A stretch of DNA of 36,384 bases from Nitrospirota bacterium (lineage in GTDB: Bacteria > JACPQY01), in assembly GCA_016190245.1 (NCBI GenBank), contig JACPQY010000027.1:1-36384 (forward strand). Reading direction: 5' to 3'. Below, piece after piece: positions 16,675 through 24,739 of this stretch (position 1 is its first letter; each line of letters opens with the position of its first letter). The notes beneath the pieces are model-generated. The model saw nothing but the letters and a program-made list of their open reading frames with translations, was not told where the DNA came from and ran no database searches. Made by a program: the position numbers and the translations under genes.

Positions 16675-18915
16675 TCAGAGGTGGCTGAAGACCCAGAGAT
16701 AGTACTCGTTCCAAGCCTCGGAGAGGGGTTGGATGTCGATCGTGAGTGTGCCCTTGTCGCGGGTGAGTTCAGGGGGGATCTCGAAGTCGTCGTCTCTCCA
16801 TCGCTTGTGGGGATTGCCGCCCGCGTAGTACCAGATCCCGGCGTCGTGGCCGTCCACACGCACGAGGGCGCGCTGCCGCGCCATTTCCTGATCGAATCGT
16901 CTTCGCAATCGAACGCCTCGATTCGCAGGGTCCACGGTGACCTTGACGCTGTAGGGCGAGGTGACGTAGCGGCCGTCATCCGCCACGGCCTCCGGCGACT
17001 CCATCGGCGGCGGCGTAGTGGGGGGATTGCCGATCATGGTGAGGTTGAGCTGCATCGCCTCGCCGGGCGTGCTGTCGGCGAGGCTTCTCTCGACGTAGGG
17101 TTCGACGACGCTCCCGTCTCGGTCGCCCTCGTAGTAGGCGGTCATGGATGGAGCGGCGCCGGCATCGCCGCCCCAGGAATAGCCGTGGGCCGCCTCGGAG
17201 TCGGCCTTGCCCACATCCACCTCGTCTGTGAGCGACAGGGTGGCGAACGGCAGGGCGTAGTAGAAGGCGAGACTCGAGTAGTTGATCGGGACGTTGTTGA
17301 TGCCTCCGTGCTGGATGCCGAAACGGATCGAACGGGAGAACGGAACGAAATCGGTCAGATGGAAGCGGTACATCGTGAGGTCGAAGCGTCCGAACAGCTT
17401 CCCTTCTCTGAGGATGATCACGGGCGCGCCCTGGAAGGGGAGGCTGTAGGGATTCTCGCCGAAATACCAGCTCCCTTGGAAGTAGCATTCGGTGGCGGTG
17501 CCGGCGACCTGGGGGGTCAGACTGCCGTCCACATAGACCCGCTCATCCCCCTCGAGTACCGTCTCCTGCGTGTCGTTGGCCAGAATGACTGTCCCCACGT
17601 AGTGGCCGGTGCCCTCGGTTTGGAGAAGCACGTAGTCGCGCCCGAGAAGCTCCCGATCGGTTGAACTCGATCGTGTGGTGCTTCGGTACTGGGTCATGAA
17701 GTAGCCCTCGGTTTCGCCCGGTCGCTCCTCCGGCAGGAGAGGGCGGAACTCGATGGCGTAGTCGAGTTTCACGGGAGCTCCGGTGGTGGTGTCCCCCTCA
17801 CCCGGCCGATAGCTCACCTCAATGCGCGCCGAGCGGGCAAAGGGCATGGGGAAATATGAATAGAGCTCGCCCGAGTCGGTCTCGCCGACCATGAGGCTCC
17901 TCACAGGAACTTCTTTCACCACCGCCCCGAGCGGAAGGGAATCGGTGGACGTTTGCCGATGGCCGACCGCGAAAAAGTGCGCCAAGGGGGCTTCGACGCC
18001 TGGCCGGCCATCCCACTCCATCTCGATCCAGATGCGCCTGCGCAGGACGGCCGTGGAATCGTCGGAGGACCGCGGTTTCAGGCGGAGGCTTTGGATCCGC
18101 CCACCGCCCGTCATCTCAAAGATGACACCCCTCGCGGCTTCACGCCCCGGTGCCGGCCGCTGAAGAGAAATGGTCCCGTCGGTACGCTCGTTCAGTCGGG
18201 TGGACTTGGGGTCGGAGCCGACGAGCGGTCCAAGCGAGGGAATCTCGGGTCGGGGTTCCGTGCCCGTGAATGTGGCGACGCCCTCCGCATCGCGGTAGCG
18301 GTGTGTCCAGATCTGGTAGAAGAACATCGGTTGGGGACCTGCGGTCTGGCGGATGAGGATGGACTCTCTGAACGGGATCGGGAGGTAGGAGCTTGTGCCG
18401 AGGCCGGATTCCTCGGCGCCGAAGACGAAAGGAGCGAGGAAAGGGGAGTGCTTCTTGTCGAAGAAGGCGTCCGGGGGCAGGTCTATGGTGGGTGACGCGG
18501 AGCCGTCGAGGAAGATCTGGGTGTGACCAAGTTTGGCCAGGATCGATTGCTCAATCTCCTTTGTCACTCCGGTGTTCCACCACGCGATGAACATGCTCTG
18601 GATGCTGCCGGGCCCGACGGCATCCATCAGAACGGTGGCGCCCTCGGAATCGAGATAGAGGAACTCTTCGGTGCCGGTGAAGCCGTTGTCGTTGTATCCC
18701 TGCCGGTCGTAGGAAGAGAATTCCACCGCCCGAACGCCGCGCCTCACTCGGGGGAGGGCGTCCATCGCCTCGAAGGCCTGGAGTCCGGTCGGCCCTTTCT
18801 CGGCGTGGGGCCAGTAGGGCTTGTCCGCGCCGCCGTTGTCGGGCGTGCAGGCGCTCAGCAATAGGATGGGCGTTAGCTTCCTCAGTTCGATGCCGACGGC
18901 GTAGCCCGCACGCAC
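16675..18915 (-). CDS. DUF2961/GH172-type lipoprotein, putative glycoside hydrolase
   Basis: Exported protein of 746 residues. A short hydrophobic start ends in a lipobox (PILLLSACTPD). The N-terminal domain has the DUF2961 pattern: EFSSYDRQGYNDNGF, EEFLYLDSEGATVLMDAVGPG and FIAWWNTG. DUF2961 is now glycoside hydrolase family GH172, with known fructofuranosidase and arabinofuranosidase members. The usual TGTEDYF segment appears here as GTATECYFQGSWYF: the Glu is kept, but Asp is replaced by Cys. A later part (HGGINNVPINYSSLAFYY) also fits the family. The substrate is unknown. GTG 18915 is supported by a promoter whose -10 lies 6 nt upstream. It is divergent from glyS. Confidence 0.75.
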   Translation of the reverse strand: MRAGYAVGIELRKLTPILLLSACTPDNGGADKPYWPHAEKGPTGLQAFEAMDALPRVRRGVRAVEFSSYDRQGYNDNGFTGTEEFLYLDSEGATVLMDAVGPGSIQSMFIAWWNTGVTKEIEQSILAKLGHTQIFLDGSASPTIDLPPDAFFDKKHSPFLAPFVFGAEESGLGTSSYLPIPFRESILIRQTAGPQPMFFYQIWTHRYRDAEGVATFTGTEPRPEIPSLGPLVGSDPKSTRLNERTDGTISLQRPAPGREAARGVIFEMTGGGRIQSLRLKPRSSDDSTAVLRRRIWIEMEWDGRPGVEAPLAHFFAVGHRQTSTDSLPLGAVVKEVPVRSLMVGETDSGELYSYFPMPFARSARIEVSYRPGEGDTTTGAPVKLDYAIEFRPLLPEERPGETEGYFMTQYRSTTRSSSTDRELLGRDYVLLQTEGTGHYVGTVILANDTQETVLEGDERVYVDGSLTPQVAGTATECYFQGSWYFGENPYSLPFQGAPVIILREGKLFGRFDLTMYRFHLTDFVPFSRSIRFGIQHGGINNVPINYSSLAFYYALPFATLSLTDEVDVGKADSEAAHGYSWGGDAGAAPSMTAYYEGDRDGSVVEPYVERSLADSTPGEAMQLNLTMIGNPPTTPPPMESPEAVADDGRYVTSPYSVKVTVDPANRGVRLRRRFDQEMARQRALVRVDGHDAGIWYYAGGNPHKRWRDDDFEIPPELTRDKGTLTIDIQPLSEAWNEYYLWVFSHL

Positions 18916-18921
18916 CGGCGG

Positions 18922-18949
18922 ATTCTATCTTCGCAGGTTGTGGGAGCAA
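18922..18949 (-). promoter_or_regulatory. Predicted leaderless promoter of the GH172-type gene
   Basis: On the minus strand TTGCTC (18949-18944), a 16-nt spacer and TAGAAT (18927-18922), followed by six bases (CCGCCG) and the GTG start. The geometry is almost identical to the cimA promoter. Confidence 0.55.
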
Positions 18950-18973
18950 GCGATTCGGTCCGGCGAGAGTGGC

Positions 18974-19002
18974 TTCAAATTCGCGACTGAATGCGCAATA
19001 AT
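18974..19002 (+). promoter_or_regulatory. Possible promoter of glyS
   Basis: TTCAAA (18974-18979), a 17-nt spacer and AATAAT (18997-19002) lie about 57 nt before the glyS start. The -35 box is weak. Confidence 0.3.
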
Positions 19003-19059
19003 CCGCCCGCGCCGCAACCCGCCCGACAAGGTCGCGTGGGGTGTCGGTGCCGGAAGACG

Positions 19060-20415
19060 ATGACACCGCTGACGACCCTCGATCCCATCGTGTCGCTGTG
19101 CAAGCGGCGCGGTTTTGTTTTCCAATCGAGCGAGATCTACGGCGGGATCGGCAGCACGTGGGACTGGGGCCCGCTCGGCGTGGAGCTCAAGAGGAACATC
19201 AAGGAGGCCTGGTGGCACCGCGTGGTGCTGGAGCGCGACGACATGGAAGGACTGGACGCCGCGATCGTCATGCATCCCAAGGTCTGGGAGGCCAGCGGGC
19301 ACGTGGAGGGGTTCCACGATCCGTTCACCATGTGCACGGCATGCAAGCGGCACTTCCGGGCGGACCACGTGAACGGTACCGCCTGCCCGGCCTGTGGGGG
19401 CGTCCTGTCCGAGCCCAAACCCGCCAGCCTGATGCTCGAGACCTTTCTGGGGCCGGTGAGGGAAACGGCACTCCGGACGTACCTGCGGCCGGAAACCGCG
19501 CAGGGCATTTTCGTCAACTTCGACAATGTCCTCACCACCTCGCGGCGGAAGATCCCGTTCGGCATCGCGCAGATCGGCAAGGCATTCCGGAACGAGATCA
19601 CGCCCGGCAACTTCGTGTTCCGCTCGCGCGAGTTCGAGCAGATGGAGATCGAGTTCTTCGTCGAGCCCGGCACGGACGAACAGTGGCACGCACACTGGGT
19701 GGACGAACGGATGAGATGGTACGGAGATCTCGGCTTGAGCCGCGAGCGGCTTCGGAAACGGCTCCACGGCAAGGATGAACTGGCCCACTACGCCAAGGCG
19801 TGTTTCGACATCGAGTACGAGTTCCCGATCGGCTGGTCGGAGCTCGAAGGGATCGCGAACCGCACGGATTTCGACCTCAAGAGGCACGCGGAGTGCTCCG
19901 GGAAGTCGCTGACCTACTTCGACGAGAAGAAAAAGGAACACTACGTGCCCTACGTGATCGAGCCGAGCGCGGGGGTGGACCGCAGCGCGCTGGCCTTCCT
20001 GGCGGACGCGTACCACGAGGAGGAAGTGCGCGGCGAGAAGCGGACGGTGTTGAAGCTGCACCCGGATCTGGCGCCCGTTCAGGTGGCCGTCCTGCCGCTG
20101 TTGCGCAATCGCCCGGACGTGGTGCAACTCGCCCGCGAGGTCCACGCGGATCTCAGGCGCCGTCGTTCGGGGGGGGGGACGCTCCGCTGCCGCTACGATG
20201 ACACCGGCTCCATCGGACGGCTCTATCGGCGGCAGGACGAGATCGGTACGCCGTTCTGCATCACCGTGGACGTGCAGTCGCTCACGGACCGGAAGGCGAC
20301 CGTGCGCCACCGGGACACGATGGTGCAAGACCGGGTGGGGGTGGAGCAACTCAGTGAGTACCTCGAGGGGAAGCTGGGGGAGGTGGGCGCGGCGCGGGAC
20401 GGGAAGGGGGCGTAG
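19060..20415 (+). CDS. glyS: Glycyl-tRNA synthetase, homodimeric type
   Basis: Class II synthetase of the one-chain type (as in Thermus, archaea and eukaryotes), not the alpha2-beta2 type of most Proteobacteria. From ATG 19060 it has 451 residues. Visible are SLCKRRGFVFQSSEIYGG and WDWGPLGVELKRN near the start, a four-Cys zinc-like site (CTACKRHF, then CPACGG), motif 2 in GKAFRNEITPGNFVFRSREF with QMEIEFF, motif 3 in GVDRSALAFL, and an anticodon-binding domain with DDTGSIGRLYRRQDEIGTPF. A G10 run (20169-20178) encodes part of RRSGGGT and is in frame. An upstream ATG at 18991 would add an unconserved Pro/Arg-rich tail and is less likely. Confidence 0.96.
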   Translation: MTPLTTLDPIVSLCKRRGFVFQSSEIYGGIGSTWDWGPLGVELKRNIKEAWWHRVVLERDDMEGLDAAIVMHPKVWEASGHVEGFHDPFTMCTACKRHFRADHVNGTACPACGGVLSEPKPASLMLETFLGPVRETALRTYLRPETAQGIFVNFDNVLTTSRRKIPFGIAQIGKAFRNEITPGNFVFRSREFEQMEIEFFVEPGTDEQWHAHWVDERMRWYGDLGLSRERLRKRLHGKDELAHYAKACFDIEYEFPIGWSELEGIANRTDFDLKRHAECSGKSLTYFDEKKKEHYVPYVIEPSAGVDRSALAFLADAYHEEEVRGEKRTVLKLHPDLAPVQVAVLPLLRNRPDVVQLAREVHADLRRRRSGGGTLRCRYDDTGSIGRLYRRQDEIGTPFCITVDVQSLTDRKATVRHRDTMVQDRVGVEQLSEYLEGKLGEVGAARDGKGA

Positions 20416-20468
20416 GAGATGGGCAATGGAGGATTGTGTGTGAGGCGTAGAGCGGGAGGATCGGATTC

Positions 20469-21113
20469 ATGAGTCGCGGCCTCTGGATCGTAGTGGGGGT
20501 CCTCGTGGCCCTTGTGCTGGGCGTAGTGGTGGTGGCCTGGAGGATCGGGCAGAAGGCGCTCGACATCCCGCAGGCCCAAGCGCCGATCGTCGTGCCCGCC
20601 CCATCAGAGCAGGTGCTGCCCGATGTCGGCGATGCGCCACGCCAGAGGGCGGCGGTCCCGGCCATGCCCGTGCCTCGCCCAACCACCCCCGCGGCGCCGG
20701 CGCCGGCGAGGCGGGAAGTGCCTCTGGGTGATATGGAGAGCTTCAAACGCCTGGCCGGCGAACCGTTTCCGACCCAGAAGGAGTGGGAAGGATTTCTCAG
20801 CCGGGCGGACCAGGTCGCCAAGGAGTTTGTTGATGGGCAACGCGAAAGGATGGACCGCCAGATTCAGGACTTGCACGCCCTTGGGGACAAGGCCAACCTC
20901 GAGCGCCAGGCCCTCAAGACGCAGCTCATCGCCCGCCGCCAGACCAACCAAGCCCAGTTCGAGGATTTCCAGAAGCAGCTCGACGGCGTCTACCGGCAGT
21001 CGGGGGACAAGAGGCCCGCGCCTCCTCCGGAGGTCTTCGCAAAGATGGTGGAGAACCTTGTTCGCCTCCGAGCCGAGAACCAAGTGCTTGAGGACCATAT
21101 CAACAAACTCTGA
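20469..21113 (+). CDS. Membrane-anchored coiled-coil protein of unknown function
   Basis: I do not recognise the family. The 214-residue product has one N-terminal membrane segment (LWIVVGVLVALVLGVVVVAW, residues 5-24). A Pro/Ala/Val-rich linker follows to about residue 85, then a charged, Gln-rich helical region (about 110-214) likely to form a coiled coil. The ATG follows a GGGAGGA site at good spacing. It lies 53 nt after glyS and about 40 nt before the VWA-type membrane protein, on the same strand. It may work with that neighbour at the membrane, but this is inference from order only. Confidence 0.8.
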   Translation: MSRGLWIVVGVLVALVLGVVVVAWRIGQKALDIPQAQAPIVVPAPSEQVLPDVGDAPRQRAAVPAMPVPRPTTPAAPAPARREVPLGDMESFKRLAGEPFPTQKEWEGFLSRADQVAKEFVDGQRERMDRQIQDLHALGDKANLERQALKTQLIARRQTNQAQFEDFQKQLDGVYRQSGDKRPAPPPEVFAKMVENLVRLRAENQVLEDHINKL

Positions 21114-21152
21114 GTCCGAGCGCCCCTGGCCGGGGGCGGACTGCACGGCCGG

Positions 21153-23486
21153 GTGCCGTTCTGTCCCGGCGTCGCCGCGTTGACTGAACCGCTGAGCCCC
21201 GCGATCGAGAAGCTTTCCCTGGCGTTCAGCCCGGTGGTTCCGGACTGGGTGGTGATGGTCCTGTCGGGCGTGCTCGCTTTGGTCCTCGTCTTCTACTCCC
21301 GCCGGGTGGCCCGCACGGTGCGCGCCGCGCGCTCGCTGGCGCTGACCGCCCTGCGGCTCGTTTTTTTCCTCGGGCTCCTCGCGGTCGTGCTCCGGCCCGC
21401 GATGGTCCTCTCGCGGATGAGGGCGGTGCAGGGCACCTTGGTAGTGGCCGTGGACCGATCCGCCAGTATGGCGCTCCGCGCGTCCGCCGCCGACCCGTCC
21501 GGCTCCGGCGAGCGCCCGCAGGCCAGGGCCGACTGGGTCCGGCGGTGGGTTTCCGATTCCGTCTTCCGCGCGCAGTTGTCGGCGTATCGCGTGCGTTTCG
21601 TGGCCTTCGGGAGCGAGGCCGTCGAGATTCCGGAACTTGCCCCTGACGTCTTGGAGCCGGGCGAGGAGACGACGCGCCTGTCGGATGCCCTCGACCTCAT
21701 CGGCACGTGGAGCCAGACCGAGAACGTCACCGGCGTCCTGCTCTTCACCGATGGGGTGGACCGGTCCGGGCTTCGCGAGCGGTTGGAGCGCGACGACCGC
21801 CCCCTTGCCCTCGAACGCGCGCCGGTGCCCGTGACCGCGATCGGTTTCCCGCGTCCCTCGCGCGTCAGGGACCTTTCGATCGAAGACGTCGAAGCGCAGG
21901 AGTTTGCCTTTGTGCGGACGGGAATCCGCGTAAAGGCGCGGCTGAAGGCGCGCGGCCTGGATCTGGACGCCGTGCCCGTCACGCTCAGGCGGGAAGGGGA
22001 GGTCTACTCCGCCCAATCGGCCGCGCTCGATCGAAGCGGCGAGGCGGAGGTGGTCTTCGAGCTGCAGCCGGCGGAGGTGGGGGAGGCCGTCTACTCCGTG
22101 TCCGTCCCCGTGTACGAGGGCGAGGCGGCTTCCGAGAACAACGAACGCGCCTTCGTGCTTCGAGTGCTCCGGGACAAAACCCGCATCCTGCTCATCAGCG
22201 GCCGGCCGTCGTGGGAGCTGCGATTCTTCCGCGAACTGATCAAACGTCACCCGCACTACGACCTCGTGAACTTCAACATCCTGCGCACCCCGAGCGACGT
22301 ATTCGCCGTGCCGGAGAGAGAGCTCAGCCTCATCCCCTTCCCGAGCGAGGAGCTGTTTTCGAAGGACATCAAGGATTTCGACCTGCTGGTCCTCCTCGAT
22401 TTCACCCCTCAGGCCCTGCCCACTTTCCCGCCCTACATCAGCGCCGCCGGCCTCCAGAAGATTCGGGAAAGGGTGTCGGACGCGGGCCTCGGCCTGTTGA
22501 TTGTGGGGGGCGAGCAGACGTTTTCCGGGGCCGTGCTCCACGGCTCGCCGCTATACGATCTGCTTCCGGTCGAGGTTCCAATGCTCAGCCGCGGGTTCGA
22601 TCCCGGCCCCTTTTCCCCCGCCATCACGCCGACCGGAGCCTCGCACTTCATCCTCAGTGCCGAGGGGGCGGAAGCGCCGGACTGGAGCTCTCTGCCGCCC
22701 CTCTTGGGCAGCGCCACGATCGGTCCGCTGAGGGAGGGGGCCATGGCCCTACTGGCGCATCCCGTGCTGAAGGCTGGCGGTCAGGCGGTCCCCGTGGTCG
22801 CGCTCTGGGAGAAGGGGAAAGGCCGCGTCATGCTGACTTCCACGGACACCTTCTGGCGATGGGGTTTCCCTCCTCCGGAGAAGACGGACGCCGTGGCGGC
22901 CTATCATCAGTTTTGGTACCGCGCGATCCGGTGGCTCACGCAGGATCCTCAGACGCGCCGCATCGCGGTCTCCTTCGACCGAAAAGGGCCCCACCGGTTC
23001 ACCGCCGCGGTCCGCGTCTCGGACCGATCCTACCGGCCCGCGCGAGGCGCCCAAGTTGAAATCGTGGTGGACGACCTGCACGGGCACCGCGTGACAGAGC
23101 CGGCATCGGAGACGGGTGAGGGCACCTACGAGGCATCGCTTTCGCTGCCGGCGGCGGAGGTGTACCGCGTCTCGGCGCGCGCGCATCGTGGCGAGGTGGA
23201 GCTTGGCGAAACCGAGACCGTGTTCACGGACGCCTCTTCCCGGGCAGAGCTACGGGACCACCTGCCGGACCAGACTCTTCTCGATCAACTCGCCCGGCGC
23301 ACGGGGGGACGCTTCGTGGATATCACGACGACCTTGCCCGCCGACCTGCGCTGGCCCCCCACGGAGGCCTACGTGCAGGAGGGCTCGCAGCACCTGCCCG
23401 TGTGGAACACAGTCTACAGCCTTCTTGCCATGGTCGTCGCCGCCGCGGCCGAGTGGACCCTCCGCCGCCGCTGGGGATTGATGTAG
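21153..23486 (+). CDS. Membrane protein with VWA and glutamine-amidotransferase-like domains
   Basis: The 777 residues begin with two membrane helices (near 33-50 and 62-84), as in large Bat-like or COG-type aerotolerance proteins. A von Willebrand A domain follows, with MIDAS motif DRSASM and a later FTDGVD. Then comes an Ig-like stretch, and a region from ILLISGRPSWELRFF through LLVLLDF to GLGLLIVGGEQTF that resembles the class I glutamine-amidotransferase fold found in this family; no catalytic Cys nucleophile is evident. A C-terminal helix (NTVYSLLAMVVAAAAEW) re-enters the membrane. The start is uncertain: GTG 21153 or TTG 21180, neither with a good site. Its MoxR ATPase partner, often nearby, is not in the window. 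Confidence 0.85.
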   Translation: MPFCPGVAALTEPLSPAIEKLSLAFSPVVPDWVVMVLSGVLALVLVFYSRRVARTVRAARSLALTALRLVFFLGLLAVVLRPAMVLSRMRAVQGTLVVAVDRSASMALRASAADPSGSGERPQARADWVRRWVSDSVFRAQLSAYRVRFVAFGSEAVEIPELAPDVLEPGEETTRLSDALDLIGTWSQTENVTGVLLFTDGVDRSGLRERLERDDRPLALERAPVPVTAIGFPRPSRVRDLSIEDVEAQEFAFVRTGIRVKARLKARGLDLDAVPVTLRREGEVYSAQSAALDRSGEAEVVFELQPAEVGEAVYSVSVPVYEGEAASENNERAFVLRVLRDKTRILLISGRPSWELRFFRELIKRHPHYDLVNFNILRTPSDVFAVPERELSLIPFPSEELFSKDIKDFDLLVLLDFTPQALPTFPPYISAAGLQKIRERVSDAGLGLLIVGGEQTFSGAVLHGSPLYDLLPVEVPMLSRGFDPGPFSPAITPTGASHFILSAEGAEAPDWSSLPPLLGSATIGPLREGAMALLAHPVLKAGGQAVPVVALWEKGKGRVMLTSTDTFWRWGFPPPEKTDAVAAYHQFWYRAIRWLTQDPQTRRIAVSFDRKGPHRFTAAVRVSDRSYRPARGAQVEIVVDDLHGHRVTEPASETGEGTYEASLSLPAAEVYRVSARAHRGEVELGETETVFTDASSRAELRDHLPDQTLLDQLARRTGGRFVDITTTLPADLRWPPTEAYVQEGSQHLPVWNTVYSLLAMVVAAAAEWTLRRRWGLM

Positions 23487-23593
23487 GGCATCCCGCCTCG
23501 TCTTCCTCGCGCGTCGGGATCATGCTGTTGGATGGACGACCGTCGGGTGTACAGTGAAACCCGAGCGATGGGAGCCTCTGGGGCGAGGGCGTC

Positions 23594-24602
23594 TGGGGTC
23601 AGACATGAAGATTGCGTCTAAGGAGTGGTCGGAGTAAGCTGACTCAGTGGCTCGCAAGCCTCGAATTCTCTTCCCCGGGGCGCTCTATCACGTCATCAGC
23701 CGCGGCAATCAAAGGCGGGCGATTTTCCTGGACGACGAGGATCGGCTCCGATACCTCGACCGGCTGGAGCACTATCGCACCCGATACGACGTCTCCATCT
23801 ACGCCTATGTTTTGATGTCCAATCACGTCCACCTGCTTGTGGAGACCTCGATCACACCCCTGTCCAAGTTCATGCAGGGGCTGCAATTCACTTACACGCA
23901 GCGGTTCAACCGCAAGTACCGCAAGGTCGGGCACCTGTTTCAAGGCCGGTACAAGGCGATCCTGTGCGATCGGGATGCCTACCTTCTGGCGCTGGTGCGG
24001 TATATTCATCTGAATCCGGCCCGGACACGCAAGCACACGGACCCCTTCCGATTCCGGTGGAGCAGTCACCGGGCGTACCTGGGGAAGCGGACGGGTGTGG
24101 GAGTTCGGACCGATGTGGTCCTAGGTCAATTGGGTGGCCGGGAGGGTTCGGGCCGCCGGGGCTATGTCAGGTTCCTGCGGGACGGGTTGGGGATGGGGCA
24201 CCAGGCGGAGTATTATGAGGCGGTGGATCAGAGGCTACTGGGAGGGGATGGATTTGTGAGGGAGGTGGATCGGAGGGCGGGGCGATCGGCGCGGGTGAGT
24301 ATTGGTGAGCGCCGGGCGAGGTGGGGGGAATTGATTCGGGCGGTGAGCGTTGTGACGGGACAGGAGGCGGAGGCACTGGTTGGGCGCGGCCGGGGGGAGC
24401 GCCTTGTGATGGCCCGCTCGTTGTTGGCTTACTTGGGTCGAGAGTGGGGGAGGATGAAGGTGGTGGAGATGGGGGAGCGGATGGGGCGGGATCCGACGGC
24501 GGTCAGTCGGCTGATCGGTAGATGGGAGGGGCGCAGGGACGAGGGGGCAATGCAGAGGGTGGCCTCCTGCCTCGATAAACTCCAAAATCATGCCTGACCC
24601 CA
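23594..24602 (+). mobile_element. REP-associated tyrosine transposase unit with inverted ends
   Basis: TGGGGTCAGACATG (23594-23607) and CATGCCTGACCCCA (24589-24602) are inverted copies with 13 of 14 positions matching, and they bracket a Y1 transposase gene tightly. The right end overlaps the stop region of the gene. No target duplication is evident. RAYT genes are usually single-copy and flanked by REP-like palindromes, and this fits. Confidence 0.75.
23647..24597 (+). CDS. REP-associated tyrosine transposase (RAYT) with DnaA-like C-terminus
   Basis: HUH single-strand transposase of the Y1 type. The 316 residues start with RILFPGALYHVISRGNQR. The metal-binding HUH motif is H60-V61-H62 in SNHVHLLVE, and the catalytic tyrosine is Y119 in RYIHLNPAR. 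FQGRYKA between them is typical of the family. The C-terminal part (RSLLAYLGRE, then VVEMGERMGRDPTAVSRLI) resembles the DnaA-type helix-turn-helix fused to one RAYT group. All key residues are present, so activity is possible. The start is GTG 23647; GGAG lies 12 nt before it. The gene's last third is unusually G-rich and rich in GGG codons. Confidence 0.92.
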   Translation: MARKPRILFPGALYHVISRGNQRRAIFLDDEDRLRYLDRLEHYRTRYDVSIYAYVLMSNHVHLLVETSITPLSKFMQGLQFTYTQRFNRKYRKVGHLFQGRYKAILCDRDAYLLALVRYIHLNPARTRKHTDPFRFRWSSHRAYLGKRTGVGVRTDVVLGQLGGREGSGRRGYVRFLRDGLGMGHQAEYYEAVDQRLLGGDGFVREVDRRAGRSARVSIGERRARWGELIRAVSVVTGQEAEALVGRGRGERLVMARSLLAYLGREWGRMKVVEMGERMGRDPTAVSRLIGRWEGRRDEGAMQRVASCLDKLQNHA

Positions 24603-24704
24603 TGCTTCTCACGTCATTTGGGAGGGGCGCATGAGGTGGGTGCCACACTGCGCGGTGTGGGGTCCGCCGCTCACGTCCGGGGTGCGCTCGGGCGGGCCGC
24701 GGTT

Positions 24705-24733
24705 TTGACGGGGTGCGTCACGGCCGATAGAAT
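24705..24733 (+). promoter_or_regulatory. Predicted leaderless promoter of the cimA operon
   Basis: TTGACG (24705-24710), an ideal 17-nt spacer and TAGAAT (24728-24733), with the cimA ATG only six bases further on. The mRNA should start at or next to the A of ATG. This is the strongest promoter match in the window. Confidence 0.65.
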
Positions 24734-24739
24734 AGGCTC

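Noticed and set aside
20604-22541. A 645-codon minus-strand frame over the coiled-coil and VWA genes
   Set aside because: Charged, His/Gly/Arg-rich shadow sequence with no domain. The plus-strand proteins have membrane segments and a MIDAS motif.
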